Origin: Anaerolineales bacterium
GTDB taxonomy: Bacteria > Chloroflexota > Anaerolineae > Anaerolineales > Villigracilaceae
DNA length: 34,593 nucleotides
Assembly (NCBI GenBank): GCA_919902735.1
Contig: CAKKRM010000126.1
Span: 1-34,593, forward strand
Reading direction: 5' to 3'
Positions 23,467-31,703 of this stretch are shown piece after piece. Within the stretch, counting starts at the first letter, position 1. Each line of letters begins with the position of its first letter. The notes below the pieces were generated by a model that saw nothing but the letters and a program-made list of their open reading frames with translations, had not been told where the DNA came from and did no database searches. The translations under genes were made by a program, and so were the position numbers.

Positions 23467-25894
23467 AGGCGCGCGCCCTCTCGCCTTTCGGGTCGAATAA
23501 CACAGACGCGGTCACTTCCGCTTCACGCCGACCCTCTATCAGGTCAATGAGGAAGCGATTGCCCTGCTTCGCCAAATCCGTTGGCAAATAGGCGTACAAA
23601 ATATTCTTCTTCAACGTGAAGCCATATCCGCCACTGCGAACGCGGGTCAACACCTTGTCTTCGTGATAGATCGCTTCACCGCCGTAGATTTGAGTGAAGT
23701 CATCACCCTTGACGAGGACAAGCGTGCAAAGTTTACGATTAATGCCTTCCGCTTTTTGTTTTACCAAGGCATCGCGCCCGATGAAATCGCCTTTATCGAG
23801 ATGGACACAAAATCCAAGACCCGCCTCGTAAGGCGTTTCAGAAGGCGTAATATCGGTTGTGAAATAGCGGTAGCCTTTTTCAAGACGCAATGAGTCAAGC
23901 ACTTTGTAACCGCCAAGTTCGAGGCCAAATTCCGTGCCTGCTTCAATGAGCAGATCCCAAACGGGTGTGGCGCGGTTGTTGGGAATGTAAAGCTCCCAGC
24001 CCAGTTCGCCTGCATAGCTGACTCTCTGAGCATACACCTTTGCCCCATTGATCAGAATCAGTTTTGTCGTTAAGTAAGGATGCGCGGAATTCGACACATC
24101 GCTCGTGGTGATCTTCTCCAACACCGCGCGCGCCTTCGGCCCCCACAACGCGAGACAGGCATACTCCTGCGTGATGTCGCGGATGGATACATCGCCATCC
24201 TTTTCATCCACGTGCATTTGAATGCGCGCGAGGTCATTGCCGATAAAACCAGAACCTGTGATGACCCAAAAATGATCTTCGCTCAAACGAGTGACGGTGA
24301 GATCGGATTCAATTCCGCCGCGTGTGTTCAAGAACTGAGTGTAGACCGCGCTGCCAACAGGCTTATCAATATTGCTGGAAGTCAATCGCTGCAACAAGGG
24401 CAATGCTCCTTCGCCTTTCACTTCGATCTTTCCGAAGGAAGTCAGATCAAACAAGGTCACACGTTCACGAGTGGCAACATGCTCTTGACCAACGCGGTCA
24501 AAAAACGGCGGCTTCGCCCAACCCCATCCACGCTGATCCTCACCCATGCGCCGCGACTCTTTGCCAGGTTCAAAATAATTCACACGCTCCCAGCCAAATT
24601 TTTCACCAAAGACCGCGCCATTTTCCATCAAGCGGAAATGAAGGGGACTCACGCGATGAGGCCGCGCGGTTTCATGTTCATCGTGCGGGAACTTCATGCG
24701 GTAATAATATTTCACGCTTTCGACAGTGCGCTCCGCCGCATACACGGGGTCGGCATAATAATTTCCAAAACGCGTGGCGCGATAGCCATACACATCCATC
24801 GGTGCTTCGCCTTCGATGATCCACTCGGCCAGCAATTTTCCCATGCCGCCCGCGCCGCCGTATCCATTTAATGACATGCCTGCCAGCATCCAGAAACCCT
24901 TGACACCTGCCATCGGTCCAAGCAAGGGTTGGCAATCCGGCGTGTACGCGCCCGGGTGACGCACCAACGTAATAATTCCAGCCTGATCTAAAAATGGCAG
25001 GCGGCGAATCGCGCCTTCGAGCAGCATTTCAAATTGATCGAAGTCACCGGGGAAACTCTTGCTGCCATGTTCCCAGGGCGTGCCATCGATCCAGCGCGGC
25101 AGTGGCTTCGGCTCATAGCCGCCGATCACCAGCCCGCCCTGCTCCTGGCGCATGTACACCAAATTATCAGGGTCGCGCAAACACGGCGTGGATGATGAAA
25201 ACTCATGCCCTGGCACGGCGCGCAAGGCAATATGCTGATGATCCACTGGAGTAGTTGGGATGTGAAGCCCCGCCATTGCAGCGATACGCGGCGCCCACAG
25301 TCCCGCGGCATTGACGATGATCTCGCATCTTATCTCGCCTTTATCTGTCACTACACCTTGAACCTCGCCCTTCGCTGACAGTTTGATTCCCGTCACCCGT
25401 GTGTTGGTGTAAACCTCCACGCCCAATTCCTTCGCAAACTTTACCATCGAAGTCGTGGCAGTATATGGGTCAAGCTGCCCATCACGCGGAAGATAAATGC
25501 CGCCGTACAGATCTTTTTTAGAAATCTGCGGCATGACCTTCAACGCATCATCGGGAGAGATGACTTCCACGTCGAGGCCCAAGGCCTTGGCGCGGCTGAC
25601 GCTTCTTTCCAACTCTTTGAGCTGTTCCCTGCTCGAAGCGACTCGCAAACTGCCGACATGGTCGAACAACCCCAACTCGCTGTACAACTCAATGCTGTAC
25701 ATGCGGAACTTGAGCATCGCCTGAGACGTGGCAAACTGCGTCACCAACCCCGCCGCGTGAGACGACTCACCGCTGGCGATCTCGCCTTTCTCCAGAATCA
25801 CCACATCCTTGCGCCCGTACTTTGCAAGGTGATAGGCAACCTGCGCGCCATAAATCCCGCCGCCAATGATAACAATCTGTGCTTGGCTCTTCAT
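23465..25894 (-). CDS. Dimethylglycine/sarcosine dehydrogenase-like flavin-folate enzyme (copy 1)
   Basis: An 809-residue fusion. It starts with an FAD-dependent DAO domain (1 to about 370): dinucleotide motif IIGGGIYGAQVAYHL, and H46 in SSHAAGL, the His that carries covalent FAD in this family. A small central domain (375-430) follows, then a GcvT folate domain (430-700) and its C-terminal barrel (715-805). Such enzymes oxidise N-methyl groups of dimethylglycine, sarcosine or related amines and transfer the one-carbon unit to tetrahydrofolate. AGGTGA precedes the ATG. It is similar in length and order to the copy at 31704. No signal peptide, so cytoplasmic. The substrate cannot be assigned. 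Confidence 0.92.
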   Translation of the reverse strand: MKSQAQIVIIGGGIYGAQVAYHLAKYGRKDVVILEKGEIASGESSHAAGLVTQFATSQAMLKFRMYSIELYSELGLFDHVGSLRVASSREQLKELERSVSRAKALGLDVEVISPDDALKVMPQISKKDLYGGIYLPRDGQLDPYTATTSMVKFAKELGVEVYTNTRVTGIKLSAKGEVQGVVTDKGEIRCEIIVNAAGLWAPRIAAMAGLHIPTTPVDHQHIALRAVPGHEFSSSTPCLRDPDNLVYMRQEQGGLVIGGYEPKPLPRWIDGTPWEHGSKSFPGDFDQFEMLLEGAIRRLPFLDQAGIITLVRHPGAYTPDCQPLLGPMAGVKGFWMLAGMSLNGYGGAGGMGKLLAEWIIEGEAPMDVYGYRATRFGNYYADPVYAAERTVESVKYYYRMKFPHDEHETARPHRVSPLHFRLMENGAVFGEKFGWERVNYFEPGKESRRMGEDQRGWGWAKPPFFDRVGQEHVATRERVTLFDLTSFGKIEVKGEGALPLLQRLTSSNIDKPVGSAVYTQFLNTRGGIESDLTVTRLSEDHFWVITGSGFIGNDLARIQMHVDEKDGDVSIRDITQEYACLALWGPKARAVLEKITTSDVSNSAHPYLTTKLILINGAKVYAQRVSYAGELGWELYIPNNRATPVWDLLIEAGTEFGLELGGYKVLDSLRLEKGYRYFTTDITPSETPYEAGLGFCVHLDKGDFIGRDALVKQKAEGINRKLCTLVLVKGDDFTQIYGGEAIYHEDKVLTRVRSGGYGFTLKKNILYAYLPTDLAKQGNRFLIDLIEGRREAEVTASVLFDPKGERARA

Positions 25895-26101
25895 TCAATT
25901 CACCTGTTTATATTTAGACTATATCACACACCTGAAGAGTCTCGCATGTTTGAAGGCGAAACCCATAAGGAGGATATTCAATTTTTAATTCCGCTTTGCA
26001 AGATACTCTAACCCGTTCACCGACATCAAGCGCCTTATTACAAGCCGTAGTTGGCCGTATTTACATCCTTTGATCTCAATAATGTAACTCACCTTACGCG
26101 A
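25895..26101 (-). other. Leader region of dehydrogenase copy 1
   Basis: No gene is seen. About 75 bases before the start codon the leftward transcript carries CCTCCTT (25973-25967), the anti-Shine-Dalgarno sequence. No convincing -35/-10 pair could be fixed. The region right of it contains the two hairpins listed next. Confidence 0.4.
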
Positions 26102-26105
26102 AACA

Positions 26106-26155
26106 TCCCGAAGGTTCTCTCAAAAGAACCTTATTGAGCAACAAAACCTTCGGGA
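26106..26155. repeat. Inverted repeat TCCCGAAGGTT / AACCTTCGGGA with inner hairpin
   Basis: Perfect 11-bp outer arms enclose a further AAGGTTCT/AGAACCTT stem (26111-26132), giving alternative folds. TTACGC lies on the left flank and GCGTAA on the right. It shares its core with the repeat at 20584-20637. Confidence 0.7.
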
Positions 26156-26201
26156 CGGTGCGTAACATCAGTAATCTAATTTTCTGAACAATAAACTAAA
26201 C

Positions 26202-26234
26202 GGTGGTCAGTGCTTACGAAACGCACTGACCACC
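26202..26234 (-). terminator. Terminator of the APC permease gene
   Basis: Perfect 12-bp arms GGTGGTCAGTGC and GCACTGACCACC have a 9-base loop. The leftward transcript then runs into a T-rich tract (GTTTAGTTTATTG). It lies 25 bases after the permease stop codon and separates the permease from the dehydrogenase. Confidence 0.75.
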
Positions 26235-26258
26235 CACCATCAGACAGAAGAGTAAATT

Positions 26259-27887
26259 TTACTCTGGCGGGATTTCCTTGAAGGCGTAATCCACGTTGAT
26301 ACCTTTGGATTTTTGGGTATTTTTGGCAAACATATACCAAACGGCAGAGAAGATCAGAATTCCAAACACCACGCTGTACGCCAATGTGCTGGTAAGCCCA
26401 AGCTGCGCATAGAGCATGAACATCAGGATCATCGCGCCGCCAAGGATGAAACCAATCACGCCGATAATGGTGACGAGCGGGGTGTTGCCAACTTTGTACT
26501 TTGCGCCCGGAGACGATTCGTATACATCCTTTGCGCGGTAAGGCAATAATGCGCCCGCCAAACATGTGATCACGAATACATAACCGCAGGCAAAAGTAAC
26601 GCCGAGTGTAAGCGCAACCCAATTTGAGTTTAGGTTGTATAACAAAATGACGGGAATACTGGCGAGGAAATAAGCCCAATGCGCATTGACCGGGGTATGG
26701 CGTTTCTCGTCCACTTTGCTGATCCATTCGGGGAGCAGGCGGTCGAGTGACATGGCAACCATCACACGCGTCATGCCGATATAGCAGTTATGCACAATTT
26801 GATGCGAATTGAGAATATAACCCAGGCCAATAATGATAATAACCAATGGGCTGGCCGACAGCGCAACCGCAATGATGTTGGGCCAGAGCCAGAACCCGGC
26901 AATGGTCGATTCTCCAACACCTGACCAATAGCCTGCGCCAGCCACATACAGGAATTCCGTGCCAACTGCTTTTTCCAAAGCAAATGCGAGAACGGCAAGC
27001 AAAATGCCTGTAAAGATCAATGAACCTACGATGATGAACATCTGGCTGTTGAAGGAACGCGCATTCTTAATCTCGCCGTTCTGTTGAGCGCTATAGGTAG
27101 CCCATTGCAGGGAGGTCCACGCAATTGGGGCAACTAGCACGGTTGCCAGCAAACTGAAGGGCGGATTCAAATCCACGCCCGCGGCAATGGATGCATCCCT
27201 GGCCGTCTGGACAAAATTCTGGGTTCCGCCAATAGCAAGAGCGAATGCGTCGATCTTTGTCATGGAGGAAGCGGGGTCACCCAGGAAGAGAACGACCAGC
27301 ATGGTAACGAAAGCAAGTAAGGTGCCGCCGATCATGACAGCCTGAAAACGCACATAATTCTTGAAACCGCTGATGAGGATCATCATGGAAACAAAGGCGT
27401 TCAGGATGCTGGTAATGATGATGCCGGTTGAACCTGTAAACCAAAGGCCCAGTCCGGTCATTGCCGCGCTGCCCATGGTTGCCCCAAGCCCAAGGAATAG
27501 CGGCGCAAATCCAAGATAAGATAGCAGCCATCCGGATAGCGCCACCCACTGAAGTATCCAGATCACATAACCAGACATGACCACAGTGAAAGCAGTACCG
27601 CCGCCAAACACACGGCTTTGGAATACATAATCACCGCCAGAACGCGGCAAAGCTGTGGAAAGCCACACATAGACAAGCGCAATGGGAATTTCGATCACCA
27701 TCGCAAGCAAAATTCCCCAGACGAGTTTGCCGCCGGGAAGCGCGCCCGGCGCCCAAAGATACGTCCATGGGAAAATCAGGCCCATCGTCAAAATGTTGTA
27801 GACGAAGGCGGAGAACGGAGACATAACACGCACAAGCCCGGAGGCTTTTCGAGTAAAGACTTCTGGTTTTGCCGCAGCTGTTGCCAT
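26259..27887 (-). CDS. APC-superfamily amino acid/amine permease
   Basis: A 542-residue membrane protein with about twelve hydrophobic helices and the amino acid-polyamine-organocation fold. After a short cytoplasmic start come FSAFVYNILTMGLIFPW, ALPRSGGDYVF (the conserved substrate-helix region) and a long loop before the sixth helix. The substrate is probably an amino acid or amine and cannot be named. GGAGAAAAGAA precedes the ATG. It lies on the same strand as the metallophosphoesterase and DeoR genes (101 bp gap) and next to the dehydrogenase, so import of that enzyme's substrate is the plausible job. A strong hairpin ends its transcript. Confidence 0.88.
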   Translation of the reverse strand: MATAAAKPEVFTRKASGLVRVMSPFSAFVYNILTMGLIFPWTYLWAPGALPGGKLVWGILLAMVIEIPIALVYVWLSTALPRSGGDYVFQSRVFGGGTAFTVVMSGYVIWILQWVALSGWLLSYLGFAPLFLGLGATMGSAAMTGLGLWFTGSTGIIITSILNAFVSMMILISGFKNYVRFQAVMIGGTLLAFVTMLVVLFLGDPASSMTKIDAFALAIGGTQNFVQTARDASIAAGVDLNPPFSLLATVLVAPIAWTSLQWATYSAQQNGEIKNARSFNSQMFIIVGSLIFTGILLAVLAFALEKAVGTEFLYVAGAGYWSGVGESTIAGFWLWPNIIAVALSASPLVIIIIGLGYILNSHQIVHNCYIGMTRVMVAMSLDRLLPEWISKVDEKRHTPVNAHWAYFLASIPVILLYNLNSNWVALTLGVTFACGYVFVITCLAGALLPYRAKDVYESSPGAKYKVGNTPLVTIIGVIGFILGGAMILMFMLYAQLGLTSTLAYSVVFGILIFSAVWYMFAKNTQKSKGINVDYAFKEIPPE

Positions 27888-27988
27888 TTCTTTTCTCCTT
27901 TGGTTTGAATTATTTCAATCCGTACACGCAGTACACGATCTCCTGAAAAATAATCTGCAATCTCTGAATGTGCCGCCTCCTTTCAATT

Positions 27989-28987
27989 CTATCCACTGGT
28001 CATCTGATAGCCCTGTACTTCACCATCCGCGAAGGTGACAAGGCAGCCGCGTAAAACACCTTCGGCGTATTCGCTGCCTGGGTTGATGCAAGTCGTCCGC
28101 CCCAGCCTGGCAACAGATTGCGATTCATGGATGTGACCATGCAGCCCAAGCATCGGCTTATATTTCTCGATTGCCTGGCGGACGGCTGCGCTTCCCGCTC
28201 CGTGCATAACTGGTTGCCCTCCCTGAACAATTTGCTCAGGTGGATCCTTATCCCAATCCAACATGGGGCAGGTATCCAGCGTGGAGTCTTTCGGAGGGTC
28301 ATGGAAGTTGAAAATGGCTTTGTTCAAATCAGGCACCAGGGACGCCATTTTGTCGATCATGGCTCCCAGCTCCTCTTCTGAAACTTCACGCGGGGTCTTC
28401 CAGGGAGTCGGTGTGCTGATACCCACCGAGATCATGGTGTGATCGTCATCTACTTGAACCATTTCATTTTCACAGGCAAAGAAGGACTTTACGCCTTCCT
28501 GTTTCAGCGCTTTTAACACATCCCACTCATCGTCGTTGCCGCCGGTGACAAAACATTTAATGCCGGTACCGTTTAATCTCTCTTCAGCAAGGCTTACCCA
28601 GTTGACCAGTTTTTGCTTCGCAAGCTCATTGAACAATACCTCTACAGACCTGGGATCGGCCTGCAAAGTACGGAACTCGTCCTCTTGCATAATCTTATAA
28701 TAAAATCCGAGAATATCCAGTTTGCCTGTCAGGGCTTTTAATTCTTCTTCGGTGGTAATGTGTTCAACACGTCCCTGCACGGTGGCGCGGTGATGACCGT
28801 TTGATTCCTTGATGATGGGGATCATCAACTTGCCTTGAATGTCTCCGCCCATCACGATGACATTTACATTGTAGAACTTTCCCGCATTGATAAACTTGCG
28901 AAATGTTCGTTCAGAGCCATGAATATCCGTGGCAAAGAACAGGCGGGTCGGTTCTTTTTTTGGTTTCTTTGAAAAGAAAAAAGACAT
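27989..28987 (-). CDS. Calcineurin-like metallophosphoesterase
   Basis: A 332-residue phosphoesterase. The motifs run in order: D21-x-H23 in FATDIHG, GGD49IQG, GGNDDE where most families have GNHD, a lone His in NFHDPP, and GLHGHIHES. The GNHD motif reads GNDD, so the usual active-site His is missing at that point. The long insertion between the second and third motifs is unusual and might recognise a particular substrate. There is no signal peptide. GGAGG precedes the ATG. It follows the DeoR gene by 33 bp and is probably co-transcribed with it. Substrate unknown. Confidence 0.88.
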   Translation of the reverse strand: MSFFFSKKPKKEPTRLFFATDIHGSERTFRKFINAGKFYNVNVIVMGGDIQGKLMIPIIKESNGHHRATVQGRVEHITTEEELKALTGKLDILGFYYKIMQEDEFRTLQADPRSVEVLFNELAKQKLVNWVSLAEERLNGTGIKCFVTGGNDDEWDVLKALKQEGVKSFFACENEMVQVDDDHTMISVGISTPTPWKTPREVSEEELGAMIDKMASLVPDLNKAIFNFHDPPKDSTLDTCPMLDWDKDPPEQIVQGGQPVMHGAGSAAVRQAIEKYKPMLGLHGHIHESQSVARLGRTTCINPGSEYAEGVLRGCLVTFADGEVQGYQMTSG

Positions 28988-29020
28988 CTGGGTTCCTCCA
29001 ATTAAAAACCTGGCGTACTA

Positions 29021-29824
29021 TTAATTCACGTCCGGCTGGGTGGTAATAAAATTGGCGAGAAGGCAGGGGATGTTATGTGCAGCGAGCGATTCCACGGCTG
29101 AAGAATCAAAGCGCTCATCCGATACAAGTTTATCGACCTCATCAATATTGGCGATTTGAAAATTAGATACCACGCCCCATTTACTATGGTCTGCGACCAC
29201 AATGACCTGTCCTTTTGTGCGTTCGATCATCTTGCGGACAACTTCGGCTTCAGGGTTGGTTGGCACGGTGCAGCCGTGTTTAAGGGAGATTCCGTCAACG
29301 CCAAGGATCGTTTTGTTGGCATAGACCAGCCCTAAATTGTCCAGTGCGAAGCGGCCTGCCAAAGAGTTGGAACGGGATTGGAACTCGCCTCCCGTCATAT
29401 AGTAGTGAAAGCCCGGGTTGCCGAGATCCATCACGGCGCTGACATTATTTGTAAAAACCGTAATCCGGGAATCTCGCCGAATATGCTGTAAAACCTGTGT
29501 GGCGGTGGTGCCGCTGTTGATAAAAACAATATCACCATCTTCGATCAACGACGCGGCAAGTTCGCCAATACGCCGCTTTTCTTCGGGGTGATGCTGCACT
29601 CTTTGTTGATATTCCTGCTCGAGGATCATGCGCTGATTTAAGATCGCTCCCCCATGCGTACGCTCAAGAATTCCTTTTTGCTCCATCCACTCGAGGTCAC
29701 GGCGCACAGTTGCTTCGGAAGTTTCCAGCATTTGACACAAATCAACCGTGCGGACGATTTGGTGGACAGCCAGATATTCCTGAATTCGCTCCCGCCGTTG
29801 GGCTGGAATGAGAGGTTTGCTCAT
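29021..29824 (-). CDS. DeoR-family transcriptional regulator
   Basis: A 267-residue DeoR/GlpR-type repressor. A winged helix-turn-helix (res. ~7-60) carries the family signature SEATVRRDLEWMEQKGILERTHGGA. The sensor domain (about 75-250) has INSGTTATQV and the phosphosugar-type pocket residues TNN and GVDGIS. The sensor usually binds a phosphorylated sugar or related phospho-metabolite, which may link it to the kinase-like and phosphoesterase genes here. It is first in the leftward cluster and divergent from the nucleotidyltransferase-like gene, so it probably controls its own operon and perhaps the divergent one. Confidence 0.92.
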   Translation of the reverse strand: MSKPLIPAQRRERIQEYLAVHQIVRTVDLCQMLETSEATVRRDLEWMEQKGILERTHGGAILNQRMILEQEYQQRVQHHPEEKRRIGELAASLIEDGDIVFINSGTTATQVLQHIRRDSRITVFTNNVSAVMDLGNPGFHYYMTGGEFQSRSNSLAGRFALDNLGLVYANKTILGVDGISLKHGCTVPTNPEAEVVRKMIERTKGQVIVVADHSKWGVVSNFQIANIDEVDKLVSDERFDSSAVESLAAHNIPCLLANFITTQPDVN

Positions 29825-29873
29825 TAACTGGTCTCAACTTGGAGATGAAGGAAATTGCTCACTTTGATGTCGC

Positions 29874-29902
29874 ATTATATAAGAATCTGATGAAATTTGC
29901 AA
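29874..29902 (-). promoter_or_regulatory. Promoter of the DeoR-family gene
   Basis: Leftward, TTGCAA (29902-29897), a 17-base spacer and a perfect TATAAT (29879-29874) lie about 50 bases before the start codon. The surrounding 29880-29960 stretch is very AT-rich and must also hold the promoter of the divergent gene. No clear -10 element was fixed for that direction. Confidence 0.7.
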
Positions 29903-30014
29903 GTTTTTGACTTTTTTATTATAATTACAATAATGTACTCAACGAACAAGAAAAATTCATCAACACGCTTTCATCAGACTCGAATGGCTTAATTCTCTTT
30001 CAGGAGATATGTGA

Positions 30015-30803
30015 ATGACAAATAGTTCTGTTGGGATGGGTGAACAGGATCGTTCTGAGCGCGAAAAATTCGAGAACGAATTGAAGACGATACTAAAAAC
30101 CAGTGAAGATTCGAATATCCTTTTACGGGTAATCGGCTCACTGGCTTTTCAAATGCATTGTCCTCAGTTTGGCTATTTACAAGCGGCAATGGGCCGCGCA
30201 TATACAGATATTGATTTTGGGGCGTACGGCAACCAAAATAAACAAATCTCTCGAATGATGGCTTCGCTTGGTTATGTGGATAACCGCGAAGTCTTTATTT
30301 CATCTGAAGGGGAACGAGCTATTTTCGACAAGCCTGGCACGGGTCTACACGTAGATGTTTTCTATGAGAAGCTCGACTTTTGTCATGCCATTTATTGGAA
30401 GGACAGACTTGAAGTTGACTCGCCCACCATCCCTTTGACAGAACTGCTTCTCGAAAAAATGCAGATCGTTCAGATCAACGAAAAGGATATTATCGACACC
30501 ATCATGTTGTTGCTCGAACACCCATTGGGCGATATTGACAAGGAAACGATCAACATAAAACTCGCGGCACAGTTATGTTCGAATGAGTGGGGGCTGTGGC
30601 GCACCGCCACCATGAATCTCGATAAAGTAAAACAACTCGCGCAACATTACACACAGCTTTCCGACGAACAAAAATCAAAAGTGGTCACACAAGTGGACGA
30701 AATCGTTGCGCGTTTGAACAGCGAACCAAAACCGCTCGCATGGCGCATCCGTGACCGCGTAGGCGACCGCGTCAAATGGTACAAAGAAGTGGACGAAGTT
30801 TAA
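30015..30803 (+). CDS. Nucleotidyltransferase-like protein of unknown function
   Basis: A 262-residue protein that I read as a divergent polymerase-beta-type nucleotidyltransferase. IGSLAFQ (GS motif) is followed by YTDIDFGAY (the two metal-binding Asp) and LHVDVFY (the third acidic strand). This is the order of the fold, with an insertion between GS and DID. The C-terminal half is helical, and the last 30 residues are rich in Arg and Lys. The family is often annotated only as hypothetical. AGGAG lies 9 bases before the ATG. It precedes the CBS gene by 9 bp. Which group it transfers and to what is unknown; an AbiEii-like toxin is not indicated because no antitoxin partner is seen. Confidence 0.65.
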   Translation: MTNSSVGMGEQDRSEREKFENELKTILKTSEDSNILLRVIGSLAFQMHCPQFGYLQAAMGRAYTDIDFGAYGNQNKQISRMMASLGYVDNREVFISSEGERAIFDKPGTGLHVDVFYEKLDFCHAIYWKDRLEVDSPTIPLTELLLEKMQIVQINEKDIIDTIMLLLEHPLGDIDKETINIKLAAQLCSNEWGLWRTATMNLDKVKQLAQHYTQLSDEQKSKVVTQVDEIVARLNSEPKPLAWRIRDRVGDRVKWYKEVDEV

Positions 30804-30812
30804 GGAGTCATC

Positions 30813-31625
30813 ATGGCAAAACTTGTAAAAGATTTAATGCACACAGGCTTGATCACCTGCAAACCCACAGCTACGCTCGGCCAGGTGGCGGTATTACTCC
30901 ACCAGCATCATGTCCATGCCCTGGTAGTTGCAGATCGGGATGGACGCACATTAGGTCTCATCTCCGATTTTGACTTGATGGCTGGTGAATGGCTTTCATC
31001 GGATGAAGAAAGCCTGGCAGTTATGCGAAAATTGACAGCTGCGGATCTTATGTCACAAACGGTTGATTCCGTTGATGCAAACACTTCCATCACTGAGGCA
31101 GCCGGTATCTTCATGGAAAAAAAGGTCAGCCGCCTTTTGGTCACTGAGAACGGCAAATCTATCGGCATCGTTTCCCTTTCCGATTTTATCGCCAGTATCG
31201 CAGGTGAAATGAAGACCAAACGGGAAACGGTCGGCGATGTCATGTCGGATGCCATCCTGGTCTGCCGCGGTAAAACCCCCGTCGCCTCGGCAGCTCGCGC
31301 AATGACATCTGCTGGCTGGCGTTCTGTGCTGGTGGTGGATGCAAAAGGAAAAATCCTGGGCGTGGTCAGCGGGCACGACCTGCTGCGTTTTGTAAAAGAA
31401 GGCCTAGCAGAAAAGATGATCGTCCGTGATGTAATGCACCCCGCGCTGACCATTGACATCCACGCCAGCCTGCGCGAAGCCGCGGATATGATGATCCAGA
31501 ATCACTATCACAGGCTGGTTGTGGTTGACAAGGAAGACGCGGATGCATTCCCCCTCGGCGCAATCTCCACATTTGACATTGTAGCGGAAATGGCAAGGCC
31601 TGATTCTATATGGCAGAAAAAATAA
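30813..31625 (+). CDS. Four-CBS-domain protein
   Basis: A 270-residue protein made only of four CBS repeats (two Bateman modules). Each begins with a DLM/DVM-type residue group: KDLMHTG, ADLMSQT, GDVMSDA and RDVMHPA. Each ends with a GLISDFDL-like segment. CBS pairs bind adenine nucleotides or S-adenosyl compounds and sense energy state. The protein has no catalytic domain and probably regulates a partner. AAGGAG precedes the ATG. It lies 9 bp after the nucleotidyltransferase-like gene and 78 bp before the second dehydrogenase. Confidence 0.9.
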   Translation: MAKLVKDLMHTGLITCKPTATLGQVAVLLHQHHVHALVVADRDGRTLGLISDFDLMAGEWLSSDEESLAVMRKLTAADLMSQTVDSVDANTSITEAAGIFMEKKVSRLLVTENGKSIGIVSLSDFIASIAGEMKTKRETVGDVMSDAILVCRGKTPVASAARAMTSAGWRSVLVVDAKGKILGVVSGHDLLRFVKEGLAEKMIVRDVMHPALTIDIHASLREAADMMIQNHYHRLVVVDKEDADAFPLGAISTFDIVAEMARPDSIWQKK

Positions 31626-31628
31626 ATT

Positions 31629-31686
31629 GACCATAGACAGTGGACGGTGGAAAATTTCAATGGTCTATCGTCCACGGTCCATCGTC
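31629..31686. repeat. Imperfect hairpin between CBS and dehydrogenase genes
   Basis: The segment 31629-31650 and the reverse complement of 31661-31686 share the GACnAT.GAC.GTGGACG pattern over about 22 bases. A hairpin at this place could lower read-through from the CBS gene into the dehydrogenase gene. It resembles a dispersed repeat. Confidence 0.55.
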
Positions 31687-31703
31687 TTAATTAGGAGATA
31701 CAC

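Noticed and set aside
24080-24871. 263-codon rightward open frame
   Set aside because: Antisense to dehydrogenase copy 1, which has a full set of domain motifs.
25540-25973. AAGGAGG at 25967 as a ribosome site for a rightward gene
   Set aside because: No start codon with a usable frame follows at the right distance.
29907-29925. TTGACT followed by TATAAT as a rightward promoter for the nucleotidyltransferase-like gene
   Set aside because: The two boxes are only 7 bases apart, too close to act together.
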